Shown in pieces: positions 55,222 through 64,000 of a DNA stretch of 64,000 bases. Both the position numbers and the translations under genes were made by a program. Origin of the DNA: Schistosoma mansoni. Taxonomy: Eukaryota; Platyhelminthes; Trematoda; Strigeidida; Schistosomatidae. The first letter of the stretch is position 1. Every line of letters starts with the position of its first letter. The stretch lies in contig NC_031495.1 in the NCBI RefSeq assembly GCF_000237925.1, forward strand, positions 19,240,435-19,304,434, read 5' to 3'. The notes below the pieces were generated by a model. It had not been told where the DNA came from, searched no databases, and was given only the letters and a program-made list of their open reading frames with translations.

Positions 55222-55446
55222 TCATTTCCCAATTTTTGGGAGAATTTTGTCCATTTTGAAGAATCCGCTATAGAGAATTTTAGGGAAATTTTGAAGAAAA
55301 CTTCCCATTATTATTGGACTTTGGGGGAAACCCCGAAATTGATAGACTGGGAAGAATAGGATATTTTGAAACCCAGTATTATCGTGTTGAATAGCTTGCG
55401 TTACAACCCTAAAGTAGCACTCATCCGAGTTAGACAGGTTTTCCAT
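55222..55446 (-). CDS. Possible first exon of the DUF4806-like gene
   Basis: An ATG at 55446 opens MENLSNSDECYFRVVTQAIQ on the minus strand, upstream of and on the same strand as the DUF4806-like exons. A GTAACG at about 55404 could act as a phase 0 donor, matching the phase 0 acceptor at 55003. The frame stays open to 55222, but the later part (FQNILFFPVYQFRGFPQSP) is less protein-like. It is only a candidate. Confidence 0.25.
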   Translation of the reverse strand: MENLSNSDECYFRVVTQAIQHDNTGFQNILFFPVYQFRGFPQSPIIMGSFLQNFPKILYSGFFKMDKILPKIGK

Positions 55447-55623
55447 GTTCGTTTTTCAAAAAAGTAGTGATAAAGTAGTAGTTCGTAATATTAGGAAACT
55501 CATTATTACTTATGCAATTTTAATAGGATGCCGGACATTTAAAACGGAATGATCGAACAGACATTTTAGGAAGGTTTAGATAATGACCGTGTTTCTCAGC
55601 GTACTTATATTACGCCTGTTTAG

Positions 55624-56080
55624 TGTATTGGCAGTCGTTTTTGAACTCTGAAGTATTTGAACAAGAACGTAGTAATTTCTTTGTTTCATTTCCCATGTCC
55701 CTGCTTTTACACCGCCGTCTGCGAAAGAAGAATTTTTCTGACCAGTTTGTGGCAATGAGTTCGTTGTGGCGTTCTTGTTTCGGCAACGAACGTAACAGCC
55801 CTTACTGGTAGTAGGAATAACCTAAGCTATATGTATTTTTGGGTCGCCTTGTTTACGTCCTGTCATTATGATTACTAATTATCTGTGAAAATAGAATGTC
55901 CTGGCTATTTACAACAAGATCAATCTATAGTTTCAGACTGCTACGGTACAAAATCATTGTGTAGAGTAGATGCTTATGTCACCAAACCTCAGGAGCTGTT
56001 TCAACTTTCCTGATTTTGTCTTTAACATAACTCGTGTCATTCACAAAGACTATAATAACTACATACTGTGTAATCAACTT
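55624..56080 (+). CDS. Two candidate exons of an unknown protein
   Basis: Plus strand. Exon 55624-55807 follows an acceptor (tattacgcctgtttag), has 60 codons between split codons (YWQSFLNSEVFEQERSNFF, VSFPMSLLLHRRLRKKNF, SDQFVAMSSLWRSCFGNERN) and ends at a GTAGTA donor. Exon 55993-56080 follows tgtcaccaaacctcag and restores a Trp codon at the join, reading SCFNFPDFVFNITRVIHKDY and NNYILCNQL before a GTAGCT donor. Residues are diverse and the phase fits, which supports coding. The minus strand of the first exon is also open, so strand is not certain. No family is recognised. It may belong to the gene ending at 58780. Confidence 0.4.
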
Positions 56081-56454
56081 GTAGCTATGATTACTCAATT
56101 TCCCATCTTTCGCATTAAGATAGTTGATTTTTATTCCAATTTTTTTACGTTTTCTAAATGCTTTTCATTCATTGACACCTGTTTATCACGAAAATCTTCG
56201 GTGTATAAAAGTCTTAAAAATTTCGCTACACAAAATGAAATGTTATGAATAAGTAAAAGTGCAAATACACGACTCGTCAATCACTCAAAGTAACGGAGGG
56301 TATAGTGCAAAATTGTATTGTCTCCATTTATTATACAGCACAGATGATATTCACTAAAGGGATAGTGAAAAAGCCGTGGTTACATTAATCTGTCTTTGCA
56401 AAAGGAACTCAAGGTAGGTAGTGTGATGTAATTAAAGAATTTAAAGAACATGAA

Positions 56455-56739
56455 CTATTTATTAGTACTGGGACTTAAATCCAGCGGAAGATAAAGTATA
56501 GATGCATTTAAGCTATTCCTAATGAATGCCAACCATGTTATTTGGCATTTAAAACCACTGATAATTGCCACAAGACCACTAATTGGAAAGTCCATCTTTC
56601 CATACACAACTGAGTTCGGTGATCTATGTCTTACTTTGGCTTCCTCTAGTTTTCCCACAACGTTTATCCCAGTTAAGATAATGACGATCTCTAGTGCTTC
56701 TAGAGCAGCGACTGAGTAAAGAGTATTCAGGTTAGACAT
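56455..56739 (-). CDS. Unassigned open frame, strand ambiguous
   Basis: A 94-codon minus-strand frame (MSNLNTLYSVAALEALEIVI, SPNSVVYGKMDFPISGLVAI) overlaps a 65-74 codon plus-strand frame (KPLIIATRPLIGKSIFPY, LASSSFPTTFIPVKIMTI). Both look protein-like and neither has decisive splice sites. If the plus frame is used, it could lie between the exons at 55624-56080 and those at 58500-58780. No family is recognised. Confidence 0.25.
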   Translation of the reverse strand: MSNLNTLYSVAALEALEIVIILTGINVVGKLEEAKVRHRSPNSVVYGKMDFPISGLVAIISGFKCQITWLAFIRNSLNASILYLPLDLSPSTNK

Positions 56740-57242
56740 AGGGCACTCAGAAAAGACTGTCAGTCGGGTGATTAGTTAGCAAATCTTTACCAACTGAGGT
56801 GATTAGGATATGTTTCACATGTCTAACCACCTCCTAATGGTGACTTTATTATAGCGCCGGTATAAACTTATTTTCACTCGTGAACAGGCAAGTTATTTCG
56901 GTCTTGTTGACTATTTTGTGCAGCTTTGAAAATGAATTCGCCGAAAAGAGAAGTCTTTGCTGAGCCAATTGTAATAAAAAGCAATCGATGAGATCCCTTA
57001 CGGAGCAGCAATTCAGCAGAAGCTCCATTTTTAGCTTTTTTTTCAATGTACATAGGAGATCTGGGATTTTGTGACTCTGGTATTTGTAATATAAGGGAAT
57101 TGATCGGATGATATAACTAATAGGGAGGTCATCTAGTTTGTTAAGTTATTCAGGAGTATTTAGTGTGAGTTTCGTATTTACTGCTACGAAAGTTATGGGT
57201 TATGAGTTTCTAAAAAGCTAGTGTATCCAAACTGCTAATTGT

Positions 57243-58061
57243 ATGAGCAGGGATATTATCGTCAATAGAGTTCATCATTTCATTCATTTGTGTACGTATT
57301 TGTGCACGTATAATGAAAGCCAGAGCGGCTTATGCCAATCTGGGCCATCTTTGGCGCCTTCGTGATGTTAGTCTGGCTGTAAAAGGTCGGATTTACAACG
57401 CGTCGGTGAGAGCAGTTTTGCTCTATGCTTGTGAAACCTGGCCTCTCCGAGTTGAGGATGTTAGACGTCTCTCTGTGTTCGATCATCGTTGTCTCCGAAG
57501 GATTGCTGACATCCAGTGGCAACACCATGTTAGTAATGCAGAGGTTCGGCATCGTGTGTTCGGGCGCCGAGACGATAATTCAATTGGTGTCACCATCTTG
57601 AAACACCGACTTCGGTGGCTTGGACATGTTTTACGAATGTCGTCCCAGAGACTTCCACGTCGTGCATTATTTGCCGACTCTGGGACTTGTTGGAAAAAGC
57701 GGAGAGGAGGTCAGTGTATGACATGGTGTCGTGGCATGAAAGAGAGCTGCAAAGGGCTAGCTTCCGTTGGTCCTTCACGACTCCCTGGCTGGGGTCCGAG
57801 AGATGGTGCAACACAGTGGCTAGAGACGTTATCAGATATGGCTCAGAATAGAAGCCAGTGGCGATCCTGCTGCAACCTTCTTTTACTTTCTACATAAAGA
57901 GTGGTTCTAACTTTCTTAACTGAAAGAGTCTTCTGGTTGTACATTTCAGTCCGCCTTATCTTTTCATCCCTTCTCTTCCTACTTTCATTATTTTGTGTGG
58001 CGCATATGTACCTGGTGCCCTTTTGTACCAATATATATGTGTTTAAATAAAAATAAAAAAT
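57243..58061 (+). mobile_element. RTE-A insertion with inverted 5' segment
   Basis: Bounded by a perfect 14-bp target-site duplication, aaactgctaattgt, at 57229-57242 and 58062-58075. From about 57300 to the tail it is plus-strand RTE-A: the C-terminal ORF and the 3' UTR with gtgtggcgcatatgtacctg and an A-rich tail. The first ~55 bp (atcgtcaatagagttcatca at 57260 onward) match the RTE-A 5' UTR at 41018-41067 but in reverse complement to the element's own direction. An inverted 5' end with internal loss is the mark of twin priming during target-primed reverse transcription. Confidence 0.8.
57313..57897 (+). pseudogene. RTE-A ORF C-terminal fragment
   Basis: Uninterrupted 194-codon frame equal to the last part of the RTE-A protein: KARAAYANLGHLWRLRDVSL, VLLYACETWPLRVEDVRR, WQHHVSNAEVRHRVFGRRD, HRLRWLGHVLRMSSQRLPRR, RSQWRSCCNLLLLST. 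It is nearly identical to the copy at 39155-40141, so both are young. The RT and endonuclease domains are missing, and the Met is an artefact of an Arg-to-Met type change. Confidence 0.82.
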
Positions 58062-58499
58062 AAACTGCTAATTGTGCAAATGCATAGGTAAATGGGTTAT
58101 CTTCTAGAAAATAGCTGTCGGAATACTTTGAAATTTTTCAATAGTAAGCAAACATAATTCTACGCTGTGTAAATTGTTGATAGCTAAGCTGCTTGGTTCA
58201 TCAATAAGTAATAGTTACGTTTATAGTTTGAACTCAAATTTCGAAATGTTGTTAAGCGATTATTTTTTTATTTTTAGTTTACAGACAGTATCAGTTTTCA
58301 AAGCGTTTAAGACGGTCTGACTGAACGTGTGTTACACCCCAAAGACAGATACACACGAACTGATATGTTGTGGATACGCATACTAATGTAAACAGAATTT
58401 GTGTATTACTAACATTGATATTTAGAACCTATTTTTCTAACCCTGAGCTAACACGAAAGGTTTGCATTTTTGCTGTGTATTTATAATTTAAGTTAGCAG

Positions 58500-58780
58500 A
58501 TAGTAAACCTATGAGATATGTCGCCCGCACAACAGTACGCATGTTTCTGGAAGCAAAAGATAAAAGTGAGTCGTTATACAATTTTGAACCCATTATTTAG
58601 TGCTTGATACATCTACAAGGCAAACACGTGATTGGACTGGTCTTATTAGCCAAGTGAAAGAAGCATTTCGCAAAGGTATGTCCGAAGTTCAGAAGAAGCC
58701 TCCTCCTTGATGTTCTAGACTCATCGCGACCTTATCGACAATCTAATGACAAGAATTCAGTATCGTACATTTACTGCTGA
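58500..58780 (+). CDS. 3' exons of a spliced gene, unknown protein
   Basis: Plus-strand exons 58500-58565, 58601-58675 and 58719-58780 join in one frame through introns of 35 and 43 nt with GTGAGT and GTATGT donors and TAG acceptors. The first exon follows a T-rich acceptor ending gttagcag. The product reads SKPMRYVARTTVRMFLEAKD, KMLDTSTRQTRDWTGLISQV, KEAFRKDSSRPYRQSNDKNS and VSYIYC, then TGA (58778-58780). Three exons with matching phases, tiny introns and even residue use make this a convincing gene end, though I do not recognise the family. The RTE-A insertion at 57243-58061 would lie in its preceding intron. Confidence 0.6.
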
Positions 58781-59681
58781 CTATGTTAATGTTTGTAGCT
58801 ATAGACTTTTAACATCTGAAATTACTCCAGCACTAATCTGTCGTTTTTATTTCTAAGTAGATTCTTTTGCATGTGGACCTGAACACCATTTATATTTCCA
58901 AGTAGACACTCGGTGTTACCTTCTAAAACTCTTATTCCGATTACCTAGGCGATTTGTTTTGGTAATGGTTAGTTTATGTTTTGTGCCTTGTAAACTCTCA
59001 AAGAATTACATTTTTGCATCCTTTCTATGTTCAGAATAAGAATAGCTACAGCTCATTTTTGGGGCGGTTATGTGTATGTTACGTTTCTAACGCATAAAAG
59101 ACATTTGGACGAAAACAGTCGGTCTAAATGGTTGTCTTGACATGTAGATAAGCATAGATAGGCATAATACTAAATCTCAGAAAAATAGTTTAAAGCACCA
59201 TACCTCTCAACAACATATGATATCTTCATTAATCTAACTAATGATTTAAGAGTGATATCTTTAGAAACATGTGGAACTAAACTAAAATGCAATCACTTTC
59301 TCGACCTACTGTTCCCAAGCTTTGTTAAAAGTTGAAGTACTATCAATATTAGACTGTGACTAAAATGGTTAAGAAACTAGAGATGAACGTTTCTACGTGT
59401 ATCGTCTGTTGATCTAGCTATCTGTTAATAGAGTCGATTATCAATGTCTCTGTCGATAATAAAAATCATTACCAAGATTTGAGTTGATAATTTCAAAATA
59501 CATTTGAGCATTAGGTAGATTGTTGTAAATAAAAATAATGTATTTGTAATATCCTCAGAATAAATAACCTAATTGAATTAAATTAACCCAAGTTTAAATA
59601 TGTCGTTTCTACTTACCACTGTTGATAATAGTTTCACCAACTATCATCTCGCCGTTATTGGTCTGTTTATAAACATGTTTT
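58781..59681. other. Non-coding stretch
   Basis: 3' flank of the preceding gene; nothing further is supported. Confidence 0.45.
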
Positions 59682-59694
59682 CATAACGTACAGT

Positions 59695-59840
59695 CCCGAC
59701 CATTGCTGCTACCTTGATGTGGTGGTCGGACTTGCCTATCGTAATGAACCAATCGAGCTATACTGACTGAAACAATCGTTCCTCAAGGTCCTACCATGCC
59801 AGAAAGGTCGGTTGAAGAGCGGTAAGACTAAAAGCAGCAA
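59695..59840 (+). ncRNA. HDV-like self-cleaving ribozyme at RTE-C 5' end
   Basis: Hand folding gives the full nested double-pseudoknot order of HDV ribozymes. P1: CCGACC (59696-59701) with GGTCGG (59724-59729). P2: TTGCTGCT (59703-59710) with AGCAGCAA (59833-59840), 8 of 8. P3: ACC (59711-59713) with GGT (59721-59723), closing a 7-nt L3. P4: CTTGCC (59731-59736) with GGTAAG (59821-59826). J4/2 reads ACTAAA with the presumed catalytic C at 59828, as in the CUAA of HDV. P1 starts within one base of the element's first nucleotide, as defined by the target-site duplication. HDV-like ribozymes are known at the 5' ends of R2 and RTE elements, where they release the transcript. P1.1 is not clear. 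Confidence 0.75.
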
Positions 59841-60070
59841 ACCCAAGGTCCGAAGAAGTCGTTCTGCTGACTGTACAGAGGTGTGACGGCAGTAAGGTGT
59901 TTCCTTCAAACAATCAGCATGACGGCGATGCTGCCTTCCCACAATGGGGGTGGGGTTGGAGAAGGTCAACCCTAAAAATGCACACCTCGCCTTATCCCAC
60001 AGATATCCGTCTCCGGTGGTAAGGTCCCAACAAGTATGAAGCTAACACAAAAATTACTCAAAAAAAGGTC

Positions 60071-62050
60071 GTGTGTGACCGACTTCAAGCAGTTGTCCCT
60101 TGGGCACTGTGGTCACGCTCTCAGGTCATTAAGACCACTTCTAACCCAATTTCCTTTTCAGGTATCTCTAGAAGAACCCTTCCACTGTGTGGGCAACCGG
60201 GAAGTGATAACTGCCCTCATACCTCTAACAGCACTCAAGACCACTGTATTCATAATCAATCTCCTTCTTCAATTCCTATTATTCCTTCTGCCTTGACTTT
60301 CAACACTAAACTTCCTCTTCCGGTTTCCTCCTCAAGTGTCACCATGACCAACGATTCTAGTGCGCGAAACGCTGTCCCAGGTCTACTAAAACCTCGCTCC
60401 AAACTACACATTGGAGCCTTCAACGTACGTACCCTATGCCAAATCGGTCAACGGGCCTCCTTAGCTAAAACCCTAGAATCTCGTACCATTGATGTATGCT
60501 GTGTCTCCGAAACACGCATATAGGATCCCAGTGTGGTCATTCACTTGACCTCACCTTGCCAAAATGGACAGCCAACGAAATACACCCTCCGTGTATCTGG
60601 CGACCCGATGGCTAGTTCTCGTGAAATTGCAGGTGAAGGCATAGCATTAAGTACAAGGGCAGAACAGGCACTACTAGAATGGATCCCCGTTGACAGTCGC
60701 CTGTGTGTTGTCCGGCTAAATGGCTCCGTAAGAACTCGGAAGGATAGGGACACACGTCGTCGCCTTTTCGTCGTTTCTACCTACGCTCCCACTCGTGAAC
60801 TGCAAACACGAGAAAATCAGGCTGGCTTCAGACCTGGTTGTGGCTGCATCAACCACATATTCACTATTCGTCAGGTTTTAGAGCACAGACACGCTTATCG
60901 GCGTCCGACAATGATAGTTTTTCTTGACTTTAAAGCAGCATTTGACTCTGTAGACCGAGAGGTTCTGTGGCAGTGTCTGTCATTGAAAGGTGTGCCTGAG
61001 AAGTACATAAACCTTGTGAAGGCTGTTTACTCTAACACTAGCGGTCGAGTGAGAGCTTATGGCGAACTGTCATCTGATTTTGCAACCTCATTTGGTGTCC
61101 GACAAGGCTGTCCACTATCCCCATTTTTGTTTAACTTCATCATAGACCTACTGCTGGAAATACCACTCTCTGCGACTGAGTTTTCAGGAATTGATCTTCT
61201 ACCAGGAGATCCACTTATCTACTTAGAATACGCAGATGACATAGTCCTGTTTGGTGAAGACGCTGAGGCACTGAGTAACAGTGCAAGGATGTTTGGGATG
61301 CGTTTCACCCCCTCTAAATGTAAATTGTTACTCCAGGACTGGCCTGCGTGCACACCTGAACTAAGGATAGGGAGTGAAATAGTCGAACGCGTCGACGACT
61401 TCCCTTATGTTGGAGGTCTGATCAGCCCTGATGGGTTAGTATCTGACGAAATCTCAGCACTGGTTGAAAAAGCTCGTTTGGCTTTTGCCAACTTACGTCA
61501 CCTGTGGCGAAGGAGAGATATCCGTCTATCAATTAAAGGACGAATATATTGCGCAGCAGTTTGTTCTGTTCTACTTCACGGCTGCGAAACGTGGTCATTA
61601 AGAGAAGAAGATACTCGTAAGTTACTAGTATTTGACCACAGATGCCTTAGAAATATTGCTCGCATCTGTTGGGATCACCGGGTAAGTAATGGTGAGGTTA
61701 GACACAGGGTATTAGAGAATGATGGTAAATCAGTTGATGAGGTGATGAATCTTCATCGACTGAGATGGTTGGGCCACGTGTTACGTATGCCTGAACACCG
61801 ATTACCACGACGCTCTATGATGACTAGTATTGGAGACGGTTGGAAGAAAGTTAGGGGCGGCCAAACCAAAACTTGGCATCAGTGCTTGAAGTCACTAACT
61901 TCTAGCCTGAGCCATGTTGGCAGATGCAGACTACCTGGTTGGGGTCCGCGTGACTATTGTAACCAATGGTTGGAGACTGTGTGTGACATGGCTCAGAATC
62001 GATCACAATGGCGTAGGTGTATGCACTCTCTATCTTCCCTTAAAGTATGA
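60071..62050 (+). pseudogene. RTE-C endonuclease/reverse transcriptase, deleted and with one stop
   Basis: A single frame interrupted by one TAG (60521-60523, a likely CAG-to-TAG change within CCVSETRI-DPS). The N-terminal ~110 codons are leader. Endonuclease: LHIGAFNVRTLCQIGQRA, CCVSETRI, EGIALSTRAEQALLEW, LFVVSTYAPT. The rest of the endonuclease and the first RT motifs are deleted. RT then reads NQAGFRPGCGCINHIF, TMIVFLDFKAAFDSVDRE (motif A), FGVRQGCPLSPFLFNF (motif B region) and LEYADDIVLFGED (YADD). The C-terminal region has SVLLHGCETWSLREEDTR and HRLRWLGHVLRMPEHRLPRR. RT motifs A to the end are intact; the endonuclease is not, and the missing fingers region should prevent activity. Confidence 0.85.
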
Positions 62051-62253
62051 GATTAAAATTGCTTCATATCTTTTTTCTTTCTGTACTATATCGTTATATA
62101 CAATCTTTCTTTTATATATTACCACCACTTAATTAACTACTTCTATGAATCCGGTGTTCATCTTGTTGTGCTAATGAGGTTATGGTAACTTGGACTGATG
62201 CATATATGTGCGTGGTCCTACGTTGTAGCCGGCTGACTGACATAACGTGCAGT

Positions 62254-64000
62254 AGCTCAAGCAGTACAGACACTTTTATAAAGATTCCATTACCCTAGGA
62301 AGTTCACTCAGGAAACGGTAAGACTACAAAAAGTATCCGTTTTTTAGGTCAATTCTTATTTTTAATTCTACTGGGCGTTGTCTGTTACTACTAGATTCTC
62401 TATAAATTTTGCCTTTCAATTGTAAAATGTTTCCCTCTTGAACTTCTTCCACCCAACGTATATACATATTGAACGAAAGGCTGCTTATGAATTATTAATC
62501 TGTTCTCCACGGCCCAGGTGGTTACGCTTAAATGGGACAGTTTTATACACAAAAGCTATGTTCAGCGTTTATTTAAGCGTTGTTTGTAATTTCATTTCAA
62601 AAGTTGTTTTTGCGACTTGTATTCTTCCTCCTGCTATGTTTCTACTTTCCTCTTTACTATGGCTTCATACTTCGAAAGCCATCTTCATGTCCATGAAATT
62701 AATTACATTAAACAATACACTGTTTTCAATAAATTTACGTCTATTCCATGATTAAGCGTTTTCTACTAAGTAAAAATTTACATAACCTTTATACCATAGC
62801 TTGTTCTTCATTAATTGGTTTATCGTCATTATGAGGTTTATGACCAAAGTTAAAGCATAACGTACATCATTGTCTCCTGGTCTCTAGTCTTATACAGTAG
62901 AATAGAACAAAAGCTTTTAACTCCTGATCATATATGAGTTTGTTGAATTATTCCTATCGTATCACAGATATACGATAGTAGAGATTATGTAGTACATAAA
63001 ATGTGCGAATCCAATCAGAGGTGGTAAAGATGAAGTGAACATTAAGTAATTTTTTTAATTTGTTGGAATCGTTAATCTGAGTTAAGAAAATACGGAAAGG
63101 ATTTATTTATTAATGATTATTATTATAGTAAATTAATGGACTTGGGGCCAACTGATGTAGAAAAACAGGTTGAATCTACTTTTGGGTTCAGAGCTGTAGT
63201 TCCTAACTTATATGCCTAATACATTAGGTTTGCACTACTGCGGTACAAAGTAGACTTGATAAACGCGTAGTTATAGAGAAATTGAAATATTCCTTAGAGA
63301 AATCCTCTAGGAGAAACTGGACACAAGTCTTAATACTGAAAGGAAAAGGGTCATTTGACAAGCTTGTCAACAAACATATCGACGCAAAACCTGGTTAAGA
63401 GATATTCAGACCATATGTAGCTACTTATGTCTGCAGTTTAGAGAACACGAACTAAGGATCGTGTTAATTCAGAAATCACGCACGTTAGTCCAAATAGAAT
63501 TCAATGGAATGAAGCTATAATTATTGTCTTATACTTCTGTGTTCGCTACACAAGGGTTAAAAATTGAAGTTCTTAGACTATCTGCTTCTCTTTGTATTTA
63601 TTGGCTCAGTGTCTGCTGTAAACTAATTGACTTCGAGAGATCTTTTTTTTACAGTTTACATTTCCTTGCTCGTAAATACCTTCCAGCGTGAACATATATA
63701 TTTATAACTAAACAATCTAATCACAGCTTACCTAGTCTAGGCGGGCCATGATTTTAATGTAATTCAATCGTTTTTAATGATTCACGATGTTATTAGTAGT
63801 CTCACAAAAGCCGTCAGACTTCGATTCCTTCAGAAGGCAGAAATAACATCTGTACGACTATGGATAGAAGCAAAACTACAATTGAGGCAGAATAATGTGA
63901 ATTCATTATATTTCGTTACTTCATCAGCTGCTTACAACCATATATGTATTAAAGTTTAGAATTGAGGTAAGATATAATGTAAAACAGTTGACATCGATAA
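62254..64000. other. Mostly non-coding; weak RT trace
   Basis: At about 62690-62760 the minus strand reads IENSVLFNVINFMDMKMAFE, reminiscent of RT motif A of RTE-B (FxDxxKAF), so a very old fragment may lie at about 62560-62760. Elsewhere, including plus-strand frames at 62438-62755 and 63777-63959, nothing is supported. Confidence 0.3.

Larger units (their letters stand above)
59695..62240 (+). mobile_element. RTE-C retrotransposon, both ends present, internally deleted
   Basis: Flanked by a 13-bp target-site duplication with one difference: cataacgtacagt (59682-59694) and cataacgtgcagt (62241-62253). It has a 5' leader of about 650 bp that begins with an HDV-like ribozyme fold, an endonuclease region (about 60400-60790), a deletion junction near 60800 (YAPTRELQTRENQAGFRPG joins the endonuclease to the RT), reverse transcriptase and C-terminus to 62050, and a 190-bp 3' UTR ending gccggctgactga. 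It is related to but clearly distinct from RTE-A. Confidence 0.85.

Noticed and set aside
60541-60753. Minus-strand frame opposite the RTE-C endonuclease
   Set aside because: Antisense shadow of the coding strand.

Overview
The window is AT-rich nuclear DNA of a flatworm, most probably a schistosome (blood fluke). The reasons are hammerhead-ribozyme SINEs of the Smalpha type, several RTE and CR1 retrotransposon lineages, intronless family 31 glycosyltransferase genes, and introns as short as 29-47 nt. No bacterial or viral genes, rRNA genes, functional tRNA genes or CRISPR arrays were seen.

Host genes are sparse. Two single-exon minus-strand genes (12214-13419 and 36578-37669) encode type II membrane beta-1,3-galactosyltransferase-like proteins with a DDD motif. 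A spliced minus-strand DUF4806-like gene ends at 54495, with three tiny introns and two 30-nt exons. A plus-strand gene of unknown product ends at 58780, with introns of 35 and 43 nt. Six isolated minus-strand open segments between 6.3 and 28.3 kb have splice-site edges, and most have compatible phases; they may belong to one long-intron gene, but this is tentative.

Most identifiable sequence is mobile. I name the families for this window only. RTE-B is represented by 40-665, 3170-3526, 13697-15330, 24610-25005 and 32540-34680. RTE-A includes a target-site-flanked, internally deleted copy (38986-41508), a copy containing a perfect 166-bp duplication (16196-18960), a copy with an inverted 5' segment (57243-58061), and two non-autonomous derivatives that join its 5' UTR to its 3' UTR (34999-35482, 43093-43603). 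RTE-C (59695-62240) has a 13-bp target-site duplication, and its 5' end folds by hand into an HDV-like self-cleaving ribozyme. A CR1 chimera fills 47950-52475. Two solo LTRs (22486-22934, 27199-27747) each have perfect 5-bp target-site duplications, and a decayed Gypsy gag-protease lies at 985-1900.

tRNA-like SINEs with hammerhead ribozymes occur throughout 3.7-32.4 kb. Three hammerheads keep the whole catalytic core. Several of these loci are inverted, head-to-head pairs. A minisatellite (53340-53842), a 200-N assembly gap (53843-54042) and a 421-bp palindrome (54045-54465) lie side by side.

The most notable observations are the HDV-like ribozyme at the RTE-C 5' end, the 5'UTR-3'UTR RTE derivatives, the inverted hammerhead SINE pairs, the large palindrome at the gap, and the perfect intra-element duplication. 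All similarity statements come from reading the sequence and recalled family features; no database search was possible.
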